A stretch of 64,000 nucleotides of DNA from Polytrichum commune (lineage: Eukaryota > Streptophyta > Polytrichopsida > Polytrichales > Polytrichaceae). Below the pieces are notes generated by a model, which had not been told where the DNA came from, ran no database searches, and was given only the letters and a program-made list of their open reading frames with translations. The DNA lies in assembly GCA_950295325.1 (NCBI GenBank), contig OX485808.1, positions 33,317,180 to 33,381,179 on the forward strand, written 5' to 3'. The position numbers and the translations under genes are program-made. This document shows, piece by piece, positions 11,365 to 23,454 of this stretch (the stretch's first letter is position 1; each line of letters begins with the position of its first letter).

Positions 11365-12465
11365 CGTCAAAAAAAACTATACTCGATGCACAAAAGAGAG
11401 TCAGAGCAGAGAACAGATGAAATTGTGGAAAGATGCATTCCAATTTAGTCTACAAATTCTCAGATGTTGCAGAGATGATGACCAGAATCGCAACAAGAAC
11501 ACGAGCGAGGTTGTACAAAGCCACAACATCCTAAACCCTCCGTCAAGGATGTCCAAACTTGATGTCACCTCATATCTTCACAGAAGGGAATCAGACCCGA
11601 CAACATATGAATTGTGGAAAGATGTATTCCAATTAGGTTAGAGTTTTTAGGTTGGACATGTCTGACAGAGCGACACTTTCTTGTGGGTGTTCGAAATTGA
11701 GTGCTGAAGTCTACTTTTCTGATTGAAGCAACCTGAGATTAAAAACCCTATATAATTCTTTCAACCTCTGAAAAATTCGCAGGAGATTCCGATCACAAGC
11801 TGACAGTAGCAATTGAAACGTCAGAAGCACGCATCCCAGAAATGACGACCCAATTCAAAAGTTGGGCTTACTCTTGTGGCAGATGTGATCTACTGAACAA
11901 AACGTTTCCAAACATATCCTAAACCTACATACATCTTAAACCCTGAATTCAACAGACAGAAGATCATCACAAAGGATGTCAAATTCTGGATCCAAAACCA
12001 AAATCCAAGAATGGGTACCGACACAGGATCTCGTGAAGCTTGCACCCAGACACCCCCAAGAAAAAATCAGCCGCAACAAAAGATTGATAACCTGGTTCCT
12101 GAGAACCTCAAAAAGAGTTGGATCTCGAACATACTCGTGTGGGTGTCCTTGTGATTACTGCGAACTTGCACTGAGCTAGACTGTGTTGAAACTCCGAATC
12201 CCCAAAACCTCCACAACCTCCAGAAGCAGAGCATCATGGCAAAGATTCTCTCAACATTGTGCATTTAAACAACAACTTTACACTGTAATTGTGCATTCCA
12301 CTCTCAAAGATGCAATTTTTGGAGTCATGACTTGTCTGCAATGACATGCCAACTTAACACTTAGTGTGGACCACATTGCATAGTGATGAATATCAAGTAA
12401 CCCACACTCTTTGGCGTTGTAGTGTTTAGTGGAGGTAATTTTGAGCCCTCAACAGCTTAACTATC
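11365..12465. promoter_or_regulatory. 5' flank of the deacetylase gene, conserved in the duplicate
   Basis: From about 11825 to 12465 this matches 22510-23193 upstream of the second copy, including the motifs CAAAACCAAAATCCAAGAAT and GTGTGGGTGTCCTTGTGATT, so the promoter side was included in the duplication. Positions about 11345-11825 are absent from the second copy. That extra segment holds the start codon and a short direct repeat (AATTGTGGAAAGATG.ATTCC at about 11418 and 11611). No convincing TATA box was identified. Confidence 0.45.
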
Positions 12466-12797
12466 TAGTTGTACCACACGCCACTTGTCATATGTAAAGG
12501 CCATGAAAGTTTACGAGAACTTTCGAGCATGTTTCCTGCTTGGTATGGCGGGTGCATGTTCACAACACCCACCACCATCGAGGAGGGTGAAAATGCTAAC
12601 TATATTTAAACGGAAGTTAGTATATACTAAGATACAAAGAGTTTTAGTTCTCTGAGGCATGGGGGAGATATAGAAGAGGAGGGGGCGGGAGCATGCATAT
12701 TCATGGTTCCTTGTCTTCATGATGTGAATGTTGCTCTAGCCTCCTCTCCATATGTTCATGGTGGGGAGGTTAAAACATGCCAGTAGCTCACACATAT
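12466..12797. other. Intergenic, no recognisable feature
   Basis: No gene or repeat relationship is visible in this stretch. Confidence 0.4.
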
Positions 12798-12981
12798 TAC
12801 AATTATCCTCAAAGTCTCTTAAAATTCATGGTTTAGTAGGGGCTTTTCGCCTGCTATTGAATTTTTTTTAATGTTTACGTTGTGTTCAAGTGGTGTTATT
12901 AAACATTATTAAATGCCAATAATGGGCGAAAATTCCCTACCAAATCATGAGTTTTGGAGAAATTTTAAGGATAACTTTATT
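12798..12981. mobile_element. Short MITE with AATTATCCTNAAAG ends
   Basis: The left end (ATTATCCTCAAAGTCTC and CATGGTTTAGTAGGGG) is the approximate complement of the right end (CCCTACCAAATCATGAG and AAGGATAACT). It is a smaller relative of the long-terminus element at 21611-22010. Confidence 0.55.
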
Positions 12982-13515
12982 AGCTAATATTTATGAGACA
13001 TGGGCCCTTGATGCACAACTTACCCCTTGTGGGCTAGGGCGCCTAGAAATTGGTTGCTACCCTTTTTTGGTGTTGATTTTTTTGCAACCAATGGCATTTT
13101 TTCTAATTCTTCTTTCTAGGCATGTGCTATTTCTTTATTCCATGCACCTATACTCAATGTTTGCTATCTAAATACTTGGAAAAGTTTTGCAGCAAGATTG
13201 TCAAACAAAAATGGCGCCAGCTAATGCAAAGCAAACCCTCTACATTAGCAACAAATTAGAATTAGGAGACCTTCGATCGTGATCACTATCTCAAGCATTC
13301 AAGCAAACTTGTAAAATTGGTTGCCTCCACCACATTCAATTCCCTTTGTGCATCTGTGAAAGCAAAAAAATGAATACCGTAACATGCATCTGTTGCCTCT
13401 TTTCAAAATTCTAACAAACTACCAAAATGCTCTTCAATTGCCCCCCTCCCCTCATCTGGCCAAAGCTGCAACTGTCATTTGGACTTGGGCACTTCATGAT
13501 CAACATGCCGCTAAT
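12982..13515. other. Intergenic, no recognisable feature
   Basis: AT-rich, with no supported gene. The 74-codon plus-strand frame that begins inside the preceding MITE is rich in hydrophobic residues and has no family signature. Confidence 0.4.
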
Positions 13516-13741
13516 CAGTGATCGGGGAGATTTTTGGGCATAATCGGTTGAGATCCTAGTGTTTGCAAGTCCAACCAATTACATGTTGACATCCTCCGGT
13601 TTTCTTTTATTAAATTGGGGTATATTCTATAAATTCCTCTAAAATGATCGGTAATTTTCCTGCAGTCTTGAACTTCAACCGGTTATTTTTCAAACTCAAC
13701 CGGTTCATTTGTAACTAACCGCCGGTTCTCCCCGATCATTG
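13516..13741 (+). mobile_element. hAT-like MITE (CAGTG family), full length
   Basis: 226 bp with nearly perfect 15-base inverted ends, CAGTGATCGGGGAGA and TCTCCCCGATCATTG. The flanking 8-mers CCGCTAAT and AAGCTAAT agree at six of eight positions, consistent with an aged hAT-type target duplication. Confidence 0.75.
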
Positions 13742-13889
13742 AAGCTAATCATCAAGCTCGTTGCATCCTAGCATGTTAGACTTCTGAGTGTTCCAAAGAT
13801 CTCAGGGACCCAATTGCGGGGAAATATTTGCTAACGCATTGCCATTCCTAGAACTACCGATCCTCCTAGCACGGGCAGGTTGCTGAAAC

Positions 13890-14200
13890 CCTTGGGTGCA
13901 GGAGAAGCCCCTTTTATTGTCAACTAAGGGGGTCCTATTGATGTTGGACTGTTAAGTGAGAGTCACCACAAAATCAGCCTTATTGCAAGTGAGGATCTTC
14001 TATTAAATGAAGATGTTGTCCCCCTTTTGTGGATCACTTCTTACACCACCTCGTTGAGCGGATAGATCTCCGGTTAACCATTGTGATTGGCCAAAGTGGG
14101 TGCTCTTTTGAAAGTGTTCTTGCATCCTTCTTATACCGCTATTAAGAATGACCGAAGTGGTGCTATTTTACACTCAATGCCGCATATGATTAATCGATTT
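13890..14200 (+). repeat. Dispersed repeat shared with 62265-62545 (inverted)
   Basis: Landmarks such as GAGGATCTTCTATTAAATGA, TGTTGTCCCCCTTTTGTGG and CACCACCTCGTTGAGCGGAT recur as reverse complements near 62.3-62.5 kb. It shows no coding signal. It may be part of an LTR or a long MITE, but termini could not be fixed. Confidence 0.55.
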
Positions 14201-15714
14201 TAACAATGACTTACTCCATGGCCCCGTTGTACTCCTTGCTGATGGCTTAAGGATTTATAATAGAGGCACCTATTTCCGATTAGGACCCCATCGGCAATTT
14301 ATAGGGTACCGCAATTTTGATCAGGCTAGGATTGAATTTCGATCGGGCCAAAACCAATAGTGTCATGACACATGTCTTGGTTTTGAGTGCTAAAGTGAGG
14401 AGGAATGAATTGTTAAAATGAGCAGTCTTGGCAAACTCTAGACATTGGTAATATAGTGCGGGCCAACTTTGACCTCAAAAATTCATAGTAATTTCAATTC
14501 AAAGAACAGAACTACCAAAAAATCGCAATTCTCTTGATTTCTATTTGTCAAGAAGGGAAAAATTTACACCGCCTTATACTTCTCCAAATTTGGCGCATAA
14601 TCTCTTAAGTAATCTATCATGGAGGCCACCACTCTAGAATAGGTGTCACCAAAAGGAAGGTGACGCTTTAAGGCCTCAATACCTTATCACAAAAAACTTC
14701 ACCATGTCGCTTAAATTACACATCCAAGGACTTGCCGAAGATGTGAGAAACCATCAGCCACCAACATCCTTTGTAGGCCAAGGTGTTGGATACTTAGCTC
14801 ATGTGTTAGCAATGGCTATTCCTGCATACATTGATCTAGCCAGTGGCAATCCAATGTATACTGTTTCTTTCTCAAATAGTGAAGAGCTCAATGTCAATTC
14901 CACAATTTGTTCCTCAATTCTAAGAGTGGGAAAATAATAATAATAAATCAATCTATCAATCAATGTTATGGGAGAGACTTGTGAGGATGTGTCCGACCTA
15001 TACATCGGCATTGAGGGTGTGAATCCAGGGGATGGACTCCTTATACCATGTATGAATGAATATGAGTGTAAGCGGGGGTATTATTTGAGGTATTAGCGTA
15101 CATACTGTAGTATACATAAGGGGAAGGTAATAAGTTTCTTTAGTGTGGAGATTTTAAAAAGGCTATTAAGAATTATGAAGTAAAGTTAGATGTACAAAAT
15201 GGGGTCCTAAAGTTCAAGGATTTTTTTTACAATGAATGTGTTAGTTTCATATATTTCACATTTTCATCCACTGTTGTCACATGGTAATAGTCCTCAATGA
15301 CTCCCTTGCCCATTCTAGTTAGGGTTTGCATTTGGGTCAAAGGACAAGCTAGAGGCTCTTAGAGTGCTCATGAGCTCCCTTGAGTTTCGCCTCCATATTA
15401 TGGTGGTTGTTGTGCTCTTGTCTTCATTTGTTTGATGCAATTGTTGAGTTGCATGCTACAGATGAAAAAACATTCAATGACTTTCTCATTAGAAAGTGAA
15501 AATGGATTTTACATGTATTAAAGGCATATCTAATTTATGATTATATTTTGCATATGTAGTAGAGACATTTATCACATGAATTTGAAAAGCTTAATATAAA
15601 TATATGAGTTTATTTTTAGCTTGTCGTTAATACATATACATTTGTTTTTTCTCTATAAACTTCGCGTATATAAGGGTTTTGCTTTCATAGTGACCCATGG
15701 ACGAGGCATGCAAG
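14201..15714. other. Intergenic, no recognisable feature
   Basis: AT-rich sequence with stops in all frames. Short frames at about 14.7-14.9 kb show no family signature. It may include decayed flanks of the piggyBac-like remnant that follows. Confidence 0.35.
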
Positions 15715-16590
15715 CCATTTAGGTTTCCAACGAAGAGTCCAATCCCTGGGGTGCAAATGCTACATTGAATGAAGAGGAATGTAGTGATGTGAGCTCAAAC
15801 AATGATGAGGGTGAGGATGGAATCCAAGATCTCATGATGGGTAGAAATAGGCCACGTGCAATTACCATTGATAGGGAGCATATCCTTGCCCATGTTCTCT
15901 CTAACCCATTAATACACCATGACCAACAACCACAAGAAGACAACAACACGTGCAAGGGAAAGGAAGGAATATTTCAAAGAAAGCAAAGGTGGACTTGACA
16001 CGTGTGAGACACTTGTATAGAGAAGAAACATAGATAAAAGAGTTCAAATACATTTACACCTCTTTCCATCGGAGCTTTGTGGACCAAAGGTGGGCACACC
16101 ACTTGAATGGGAGAGGTTACCAACTTTCCTTCAACTCTTTAATTTCTTTTGGATTAAAGACACAATAGAATATGGGTAAGAGAAGGATGGTCTCATCTTC
16201 AAGTACAAGAGTTGAAAGCTTTGTCTTGACATATGTTCAAATATGGGGTGAAGAAAAAACCTATTGTGAAGTCTTAATGGGCTAGGAGTGAACTTTCACT
16301 TTGGTGTTTGGTTATTATATCCAATGTTATGACAAAGGAGAGATGCCTAGCTATCTTTAGATATTTGCACCTTGTCAATGACACTCATGCATGCAATGAT
16401 AAGGCATCCCCATCTCACATCTTGTATAAGAGCAAGGCTAATGATCTTGCATTTGGATCTGCATTTGCGAAATGGAAATGTAGCCTCCATCCAGGATGCA
16501 AATGTAAATGCATGCACAGTCTCAACACATATTGCATCCCATGGTCAAGCTTTACCTCACATCGTCAATTGCACAAGCTTTAAAGTAATG
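15715..16590 (+). pseudogene. Degraded piggyBac-like transposase
   Basis: Two separated frames carry the signal. The first (15765-15998) is acidic (NEEECSDVSSNNDEGEDGIQ), like the N-terminus of piggyBac-type transposases. The second (16308-16583) contains NVMTKERCLAIFRYLHLVND, which resembles the conserved DDE_Tnp_1_7 segment where an Met-Ser/Thr-x-x-Arg-Phe motif is followed by a leucine-histidine motif and a short acidic turn. The intervening ~300 bases keep pieces in other frames but contain stops, and the catalytic aspartate blocks are not visible. The function is inferred from this short stretch only; it is certainly not active. Confidence 0.4.
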
Positions 16591-17214
16591 TAAAGGTAGT
16601 CTATGATGGTAGTAGACTCCATCAATAAGTGTACTTAGTATGGGGATGTTAAGCACCCCTTAGTTCAGTATTCGTAAAGTGCCCTAAGTACTCTGTAAGT
16701 ACTGAGACCCCTGTGTAGATTGTTTCTTGAGTCCCTGACCAGCAGTTCTTCAGAGATGAGGAAACTAAACTTGTAACTTGGAAAGACATGCCTGAGGTGA
16801 GCAAGACAATTGGTGCGTGAAGATCCTTTGCAAACTGAAACAACATTTGATCTCGTTGCTTCACTTCCTCCCTGTAACCTGTTTTCGTAGCCTGTGATTC
16901 AGCTTTTCCTCTTTGCGGCAATGAAACAAAAAGGATCACCACTCAAATCTATTCAAAGCAGGTCAATGAGAATAAAATTAGCAAGTAATCAACATAATGG
17001 AATTCGGGGTGCTTACAATAAGCTGGCCCAGGGGATCCCCCTCGAGGATGTCTGCACCCGCATTGTACACAACCAGTTCTGGTTTGAAAGCCTCGCCAGC
17101 TTTCTGCATTTCAATATGCGAAACTTTAATCAGGAGATTAAGTTTCTGCTCAAAGTTTGACCGACGTCTCCGTAAATTGAAGAATGCAAGAAAATGTGTC
17201 ACGTTTGAATTCTA

Positions 17215-17610
17215 CCTGCAACACTTCTAATACAGTAGATGGATCTCGATTGGTTGCTTTATCCAACTAGCCCACTTCGCCTAGGATATGAAACATGCGA
17301 TTAGTACAAAATGGTTGGCAAATCCAAATTGAGACCATAGCCACTTTTCTCATAACTTTTCTGAGCTCATATAATTATCTTAATCATTATCGAAGTGAAG
17401 ATTCTTGTGCTCATTGACTGGTCGTATAGGTCCCTCCATTATGTTGACGATTGAGCCTAGAATGATTATCATATTTTGAGTACATAGTCCAATCTCATTT
17501 AAACTCATGTCTTCTTGGTATCAGTTCTTGGAGCCACACCTAACCAAATGCCACTTAAATATAGGTGTTTGATTAAGATCAGTGACTGAATTAGGCACAT
17601 CTACCTCAAA
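17215..17610 (+). mobile_element. MITE, AAGGTAGAC family, inside a pseudogene intron
   Basis: Matches the copy at 3740 (GCCCACTTCGCCTAGGATATG, ATTATGTTGACGATTGAGCC). It is absent from the corresponding intron of the intact gene, so it inserted after the duplication. Confidence 0.55.
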
Positions 17611-17706
17611 GTTACCTTTCATAGAGTTATCCTAAAATTCAACATGAGTTTTGGGCTAGTGTTGGTTATTTTGCATAGAACACTCTCCATGTTTAATAGG
17701 TTTTTG

Positions 17707-17869
17707 GTGCATGCTTTGAGGTTTTGTGGAGGTTTGAACAAAGAATATTCTATATCAGCCCATGGACAATCCAACTCATTTTGGCATGCCAGAGGTGATA
17801 AATGCGTTTGTCAATGAATCGAAATAGGTTGCTCTACATTTTAAATCAAACACTACCTCAAGTTTGCAC
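17707..17869. mobile_element. MITE, GTGCATGC..GGAGGT family, inside a pseudogene intron
   Basis: Inverted-orientation relative of the elements at 10669 and 21419 (GTGGAGGTTTGAACAAAG, ATTTTGGCATGCCA, AAACACTACCTCAAG). It is missing from the matching intron of the intact gene. Confidence 0.5.
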
Positions 17870-20800
17870 CACAGGTGGAAATAAATCTATTGATATTATA
17901 TGCAAAACAATGAATGGAAAATCATAGAGGACCAACTTCCAATGAAAAGTGTCATTGAATAACTACATTAGGAGATTAGTTTTGTTCTCATAATTGTTGT
18001 GTCTGTAAAGTGACGAATGCAAAGGATCAAATGAGCCACAATAGAGTTTTACCTTCAATCCTTCAGCAAGAAGGGTAAGGTATTTCTCTGATGGCATGCC
18101 AGACTGATCAAGAATCACCCACCACCCTGACAAGGCATTAGCACATTGAAAAATGCAAGTCGCCTGAAAAACTGACAAAAACTACTTAAGTCTTCTTCCC
18201 ATCCTCACAAGCTTTGATAAAAGAATGGCAACTCAATACTAGTAGAAACTTCTTAGTGGCAGAAGCATTATTTCAATTGGCAACCCTTGATAACAATTTC
18301 CAGATGCACTCACACTTGCTTTGCTTAATACTAAAGAAACATTCCAGACCATATAACTGCACAAAAGTCAAAAATTTGCTGTCATAGTAAAGATACAAAG
18401 TGATTAGCCCTACTGACCACAATATTTATAATGAAAACAGAAATTTACCCTCAAAGCAATCGGCTGGTTGATTCGCTTCTTGGCTTCATAATCCTGCAGA
18501 AACATTTGTCAGAGATTTTGTTGGAGATATTCTCATTCAAGATTAACTGAACATCAACACTTTTACATACAAAGGATGTTTTCTGTTGGCTTCAAAGAGC
18601 ACAAGCAGAACCTCATATTTTCCATCACCCAAGAATCAAGAACTGGTCCAACATTCCTTCTCTTTAACATATTAGATTCTTGGGATCAAATTTAGAGTTG
18701 AGTCATCTATCTGTCTCAAGGACACAAGAAGATTGCCTGCAACTTTGGCATTACAATCACTACCAAAGATTTGAAATTTCGAATAGCAGCCTATCTTTTT
18801 ACCATGGAGAAGAAAGAGAGATGGGAATTTTTTTAATAAAAAATTAAAATTTTAACAAAACAATCATGCGAATGACAATGTGAGCCAGATCAGAATAGGT
18901 GAAACACTTACGCGTGGATAGATATCGGAGTTATACATGTCAAATATGTAGACTTTGTCTGGCCACACAAACCCCTTTGTAATTTCAGAAGGAGACCTCA
19001 AAATTAAAACAATACTAATAATTCATCTTACTCTACCCGGAAACAGATTGAATATTTCCTTTCACATGGCAATCTACAGAAAAAGTTTTCCAGATGGCAG
19101 GCAGGGTTTTTGCAATGAAAAAATCTCAACGTAACTTTGCACAAGAATAGCCACTTTGTATTTGCATGTAGTTTCCATGTCTCCTTTTGGTTATTGATAG
19201 CAAGACAAAAAAATGTGACAACAGGAAATCTTTGGATGGGATGTAATGTACTGTCATTCACAAAATCTCGAGCGTGGCCGTTACCTTGGTGGGCATCTAG
19301 ATCTATAATCATCACCCTGGGAAAATTCAGCAACCCAATGTTAAATTCATCAAAAGAAAGATGAGCATCAAACAAATGTAGCTAATTGCGTTAGACACTA
19401 AAAGAAACCAAGACAAATGATTAAATTGTCGCAAAACCACTGCATTAGTCACAGGAACATATCACCCTCTAATATGGTGTCTCTAAAATATATAACGTAG
19501 TAAAAAATCACCTAGAAAATGAACAACACATTGCAGGAGCATTGGATCAAAGTCATACAAAGAATTGTAGGTGGAGTGTAAATTGGAAAACATAATTGTA
19601 TTGAAACTTTACCACAAACGAGAAGTTAATTTCTAAAACCTTGTAATGGTGAGACATTCAAACACAAACTTAATAGCTAGAGTAATATCCGCATATGCCC
19701 AGAAGCCACCACCCTCATAACCACAGCAATGGTGAAACCCGCCCCTGAGGTTGATGGCCCAGCCCCTCTCTGTTGCTAATTTTGCACCCAATACAGTCCC
19801 ACCTACCTATTCCATAGACTCTTCATCTAAGCTCTGACATTTCTTCAAGAGGGAATTAGGGAAGGGTAAAATCATACATATCATTAAAAATATGAAAGCT
19901 GAAATTCACAATAAATGAAGATCCTTGAATAAGCACCTTGCAGGAAACCCTAGATTTGGTCTATTGCTTGTGACTCTTCAACCTCCTCAGTTTCATTGAA
20001 AAGTCAACCAAGTGCAATTAATGTTTAAAAATTATGTTGGCAAGAGTAATTTACTGACATATATATCCAAAACACAAATACACAACCCTGCTCAGGAAGT
20101 ATGAATGAAAATGCATGTTATTCTTGAACGAGACAAGATGCTTGGAAAACAAGATAACCTTTGGCTTCCATTTAAACTACCATGTGGCCTTGAAATGCAC
20201 CACAACCACGAGACAAATTTCTTGGTGGATGGGGAGGAAATGAGATAGGCATGAGTGCAGGCCAGTTCTTAACTTACCTGCATACGAAATGGTTGAAGAA
20301 CTCTGCGCTGAACTATGAAGGTAGGAAGAAGCGCTACAGGGGGGACCTGATCTCACACATCAAAGACAAACATTGACGATTGTTAGAAATTAGGAGTGTT
20401 CCCTGATACATGGCAATGGAAAGATTTGCTATATTACATTTTAAGTTTCAAGAGACTTAGAGAGTTAGAGAGTATAATCGTCAAAAAAAAAATCTTTCAC
20501 AGATTTCCATGGCAGATTGGGGGAATGAGAGGGAAGAGATTATTTGTGAAGTATATAAGCAACACTGCTCAGCAGAAACAAAAAAAAATGTACCCCGGTG
20601 ATGACTGCCACTGTGTAACTTTGTTTTAAGCTTTCCAAGTAATTTTCAGTGTGCACCTACCCACCACCAGGTTTAAAATTCTTGAAAAATCAGAAAGTTG
20701 GATGAACTTTTACTATCACACACTTAGAGAATCTCTGCATGACCCACTGGATGTTGAGTAGCATACTTATCCCTCAAGATTAACTGAAATAATGACTGAT

Positions 20801-20879
20801 TACCCTCTGATGGATAAAATGAGACATATTAGCATCAAATTTGGGAGAGTGGAGATGAAGTTCTGAATTTGTAAGGGAA

Positions 20880-21075
20880 TGAGTGGTATGTTGTTCGGTG
20901 TGGCTCCAAGAACGGATACCAAAAAGACACATGTTCATATCCATACGAGCTCCAAAAATTATGAGGAAAGTGGCTACGGCCTCAACTATGGCTACTAACC
21001 ATCTTGTACTAATTGCGTGTTTCACATCCTAGGAGAAGTGGGCTAGTCGGAAAAAAGTAACCATTCAAGACCTTA
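20880..21075 (-). mobile_element. Partial MITE, AAGGTAGAC family
   Basis: Contains GAGTGGTATGTTGTTCGGTG, CCTAGGAGAAGTGGGCTAGTC and AACCATTCAAGACC. It sits in the pseudogene intron between exons 4 and 3 and has no counterpart in the intact gene. Confidence 0.5.
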
Positions 21076-21418
21076 TGCTATCCTCTTTCTAGCTCAAATC
21101 AAAGAGCAGTACGTGGGTTTCCCATGAGCGAAATTACTGTACCACAAGGAGATCCTCTTTTGTAGCTTCTACAGGTTCCACAATGCATTTTGGGCTGAGC
21201 ACTCCATCGTCTGCAAGAAATGTTTGGACACATCAAAAGGATGTCTACAATTCAAAATTTAAATCCCAAGTCAAAATATAACAAATGCATGCTAAAACAT
21301 GGTGCACCTTAGAAATATCCTTTAAACTCAATTGGACTTTTTGTCAGGAGTTGGTGCTCAATGATTTCCCATGGGTCGTTTTGCAAACAACATCAATAAT
21401 TTCTTTCCACTTGTGACA

Positions 21419-21579
21419 GTGCATGCTCGGAGGTAGTGTTTGAATCTGAATGAAGAGCAACCTATTTTGGTTCATCAAGGATCAAACTAATTTTTATGCC
21501 AAAATCAGTTTGACCCATGATGAACCACCGACATAAAACTTTCTTCGTTCAAACCTCCACACTACCTCCAAGCATGCAC
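21419..21579. mobile_element. MITE shared by both deacetylase copies
   Basis: Ends GTGCATGCTCGGAGGTAGTG and CACTACCTCCAAGCATGCAC. It is positioned as in intron 2 of the intact gene (10669-10843), marking an insertion that predates the duplication. Confidence 0.6.
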
Positions 21580-21610
21580 CCGAAAACTTACCAAACATGG
21601 AAGGTGCTAG

Positions 21611-22010
21611 AATTATCCTTGAAGTCTCTCAGAACTTCATGTTTTGGTAGAAAGTTTCACCCCACTTTCGATGATTTATGATGTTTAGGGAGCGTTCAAG
21701 CAGTGTCAGAGCCCCTGATTTGGTGAATTGAAGGGTAGGAGTTTGACTTTGGTCAAACGATGGCTTTAGAAAATTATACTTCATGGCAAAATTTTGAAGG
21801 CACCTAAAATGGTGCCCTCCATATTTTGACAAGCATTTCTATTTTATATGTCCATCTCTTGGCCAAAGTCAAACAAACACCTCCCCTTCAATTCACCAAG
21901 GTTGGGGGCTCCGACACTGCTTGAATGCTCCTTAAGCATTATAAATGGTCGAAAGTGGGGCAAAACTTCCTACGAAAACATGAAATTCTGAGAGACGTCA
22001 AGGATAACTC
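21611..22010. mobile_element. MITE with ~125-bp terminal inverted repeats
   Basis: The left arm (from AATTATCCTTGAAGTCTCTC through CAAGCAGTGTCAGAGCCCCT to AATTGAAGGG) pairs with a right arm read in reverse from GAGTTATCCTTGACGTCTC. About 125 bases on each side surround a ~150-bp centre. It is absent from the intact gene, so it is post-duplication. No target duplication could be confirmed. Confidence 0.65.
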
Positions 22011-22490
22011 TGTTGTGTGCAAAACAACCAGCCTTCCTAATAATATCTGAAAATGAAGAATCCAGTAATGATGGAAGAAGACTTACATTTTCTCTATGCC
22101 AAAGAACGAGATGTTGTATGATGATGAATACACCACTGGCACCTGCACCCAGTTCCCCAATGACATGAAAACAAATTACTACGATGAACTACCAAAATGC
22201 CCGAAGACGTTGAGGCTCTCTCATACTACTTCTCTGTTTTGCTTCACAATCTATAAGGCATGAAAGTTTCAAAAATGCTCACAAGTCGGTTTAGTAACAC
22301 AAAAAATAACTACAAAAATTGCAAGGTTGCTAAAAAAACTCTGCGGTCTCAAGAGATGGATAAATTTAGGAGACCTACATTTTCAGATGGTACGTTGAAA
22401 TAGAGTCTGCTCGCATTTATGCGTTGCTTTCGCTTATCACCATCTTCTTCTGTGCTTGCTGAGCTGGCCGAACTTGCCAAAAGCCACTAC

Positions 22491-23193
22491 AGAGCACCAA
22501 AGCACACATCCCAGAAATGAAAACCCAATACGAAACTCGGGGTGATTCGTGTGGCAGATGCGATCTTCTGAAAAAAAACGTTTCCAAACAGATGCTAAAA
22601 CTACATTCATCTTAAACCCTGAACCCAGCAGACAGGAGGTGTGTATGTGCTCAAATTTACAAAGGATGTCAAATTTGGGATCCAAAACCAAAATCCAAGA
22701 ATTGGCACCAACACAAGATCTCTTGAAGCTTGCGCCCAGACAGCCCAGAGAAATCAGACAGCAACAAAAGATTGATAACCTGGTTCTCAAAATAGGGATG
22801 AATCTTGGGAACATACTTGTGTGGGTGTCCTTGTGATTATTGCCAACTTGCAAGGGAGCTAGACTGTGTTGAGACTCAGAATTTCCAAAACCTCCACAAC
22901 CTCCAGGAGTTGAGCATCATGGCCAAATTTCTCCCAACATTGTGCATTTAAACAGCAACTTTACATTATAGTTGTGCATTTCACTCGCAAAGATGCAATT
23001 TTGGAGTCATCACTTGACTGCAATGTCATCAAAGGCAGACTAACTTACCTTACCGACATGCTAACTTAAACACTTATTAGTGTGGACCAAACTACATGGT
23101 GGTGAAGGTCAAGCAACCCACACTATTTGGTGTTGTAGAGTGTTGAGTGGAAGTAAATTTGAGTCCTCAAAAGCTTAGCTGTCTACACTGATA
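22491..23193. repeat. Duplicated 5' flank of the deacetylase gene
   Basis: Matches 11825-12465 up to the shared end AGCTTA.CT.TCTA. This defines the far edge of the duplicated segment. The near edge is around 16730 (matching about 6955), inside the last intron. Confidence 0.6.
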
Positions 23194-23454
23194 CGTGCAA
23201 CTAGGTTGCATTTGCGAATTTGGTGCCACTTTACCCATGCAAATTACCTTAGGTTAAAACCATATCACAAAAACTTAACAAGACTTTGTTTGTTCACATA
23301 ATCAAATTTTTATTTTTTCTCGGTAGTGTTGCAGTTTATAACTGTAGGTTTATTCAGAATAGGGTGGAATAGGTATCGATAAATTAGTGTGGGGCAACCT
23401 ACTAATTGCACATATCAATGTAGTCGTGCAACGCGCCAAGTTTGTTGACATATG

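Larger units (their letters stand above)
16792..22490 (-). pseudogene. Tandem duplicate of the class IV deacetylase gene, disrupted
   Basis: Direct-orientation copy of the 6.74-11.36 kb gene with the same exon order and boundaries. Minus-strand exon remnants: about 22490-22379, 22142-22087, 21244-21143, 20656-20594, 20346-20278, 19806-19640, 19316-19252, 18958-18912, 18493-18449, 18103-18053, 17103-17017, 16878-16792. Lesions: exon 1 has one extra T and reads into TAG with no in-frame ATG; exon 3 is 102 rather than 118 nt (16-nt loss, frameshift); exon 12 is 87 rather than 88 nt (1-nt loss, then TGA); the final exon with the catalytic-site tyrosine is absent. A glycine in the GGGFHH loop is changed to arginine. 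The DLDAHQGNG and NAGADILEGD motifs survive. It cannot make a full enzyme, although transcripts are possible. Confidence 0.8.

Noticed and set aside
18104..18140. Apparent frameshift at the start of the tenth deacetylase exon
   Set aside because: The frame problem disappears when the acceptor is placed at TTGATCAG, giving an exon that starts Ser-Gly. This also holds in the intact copy (acceptor at 7482).
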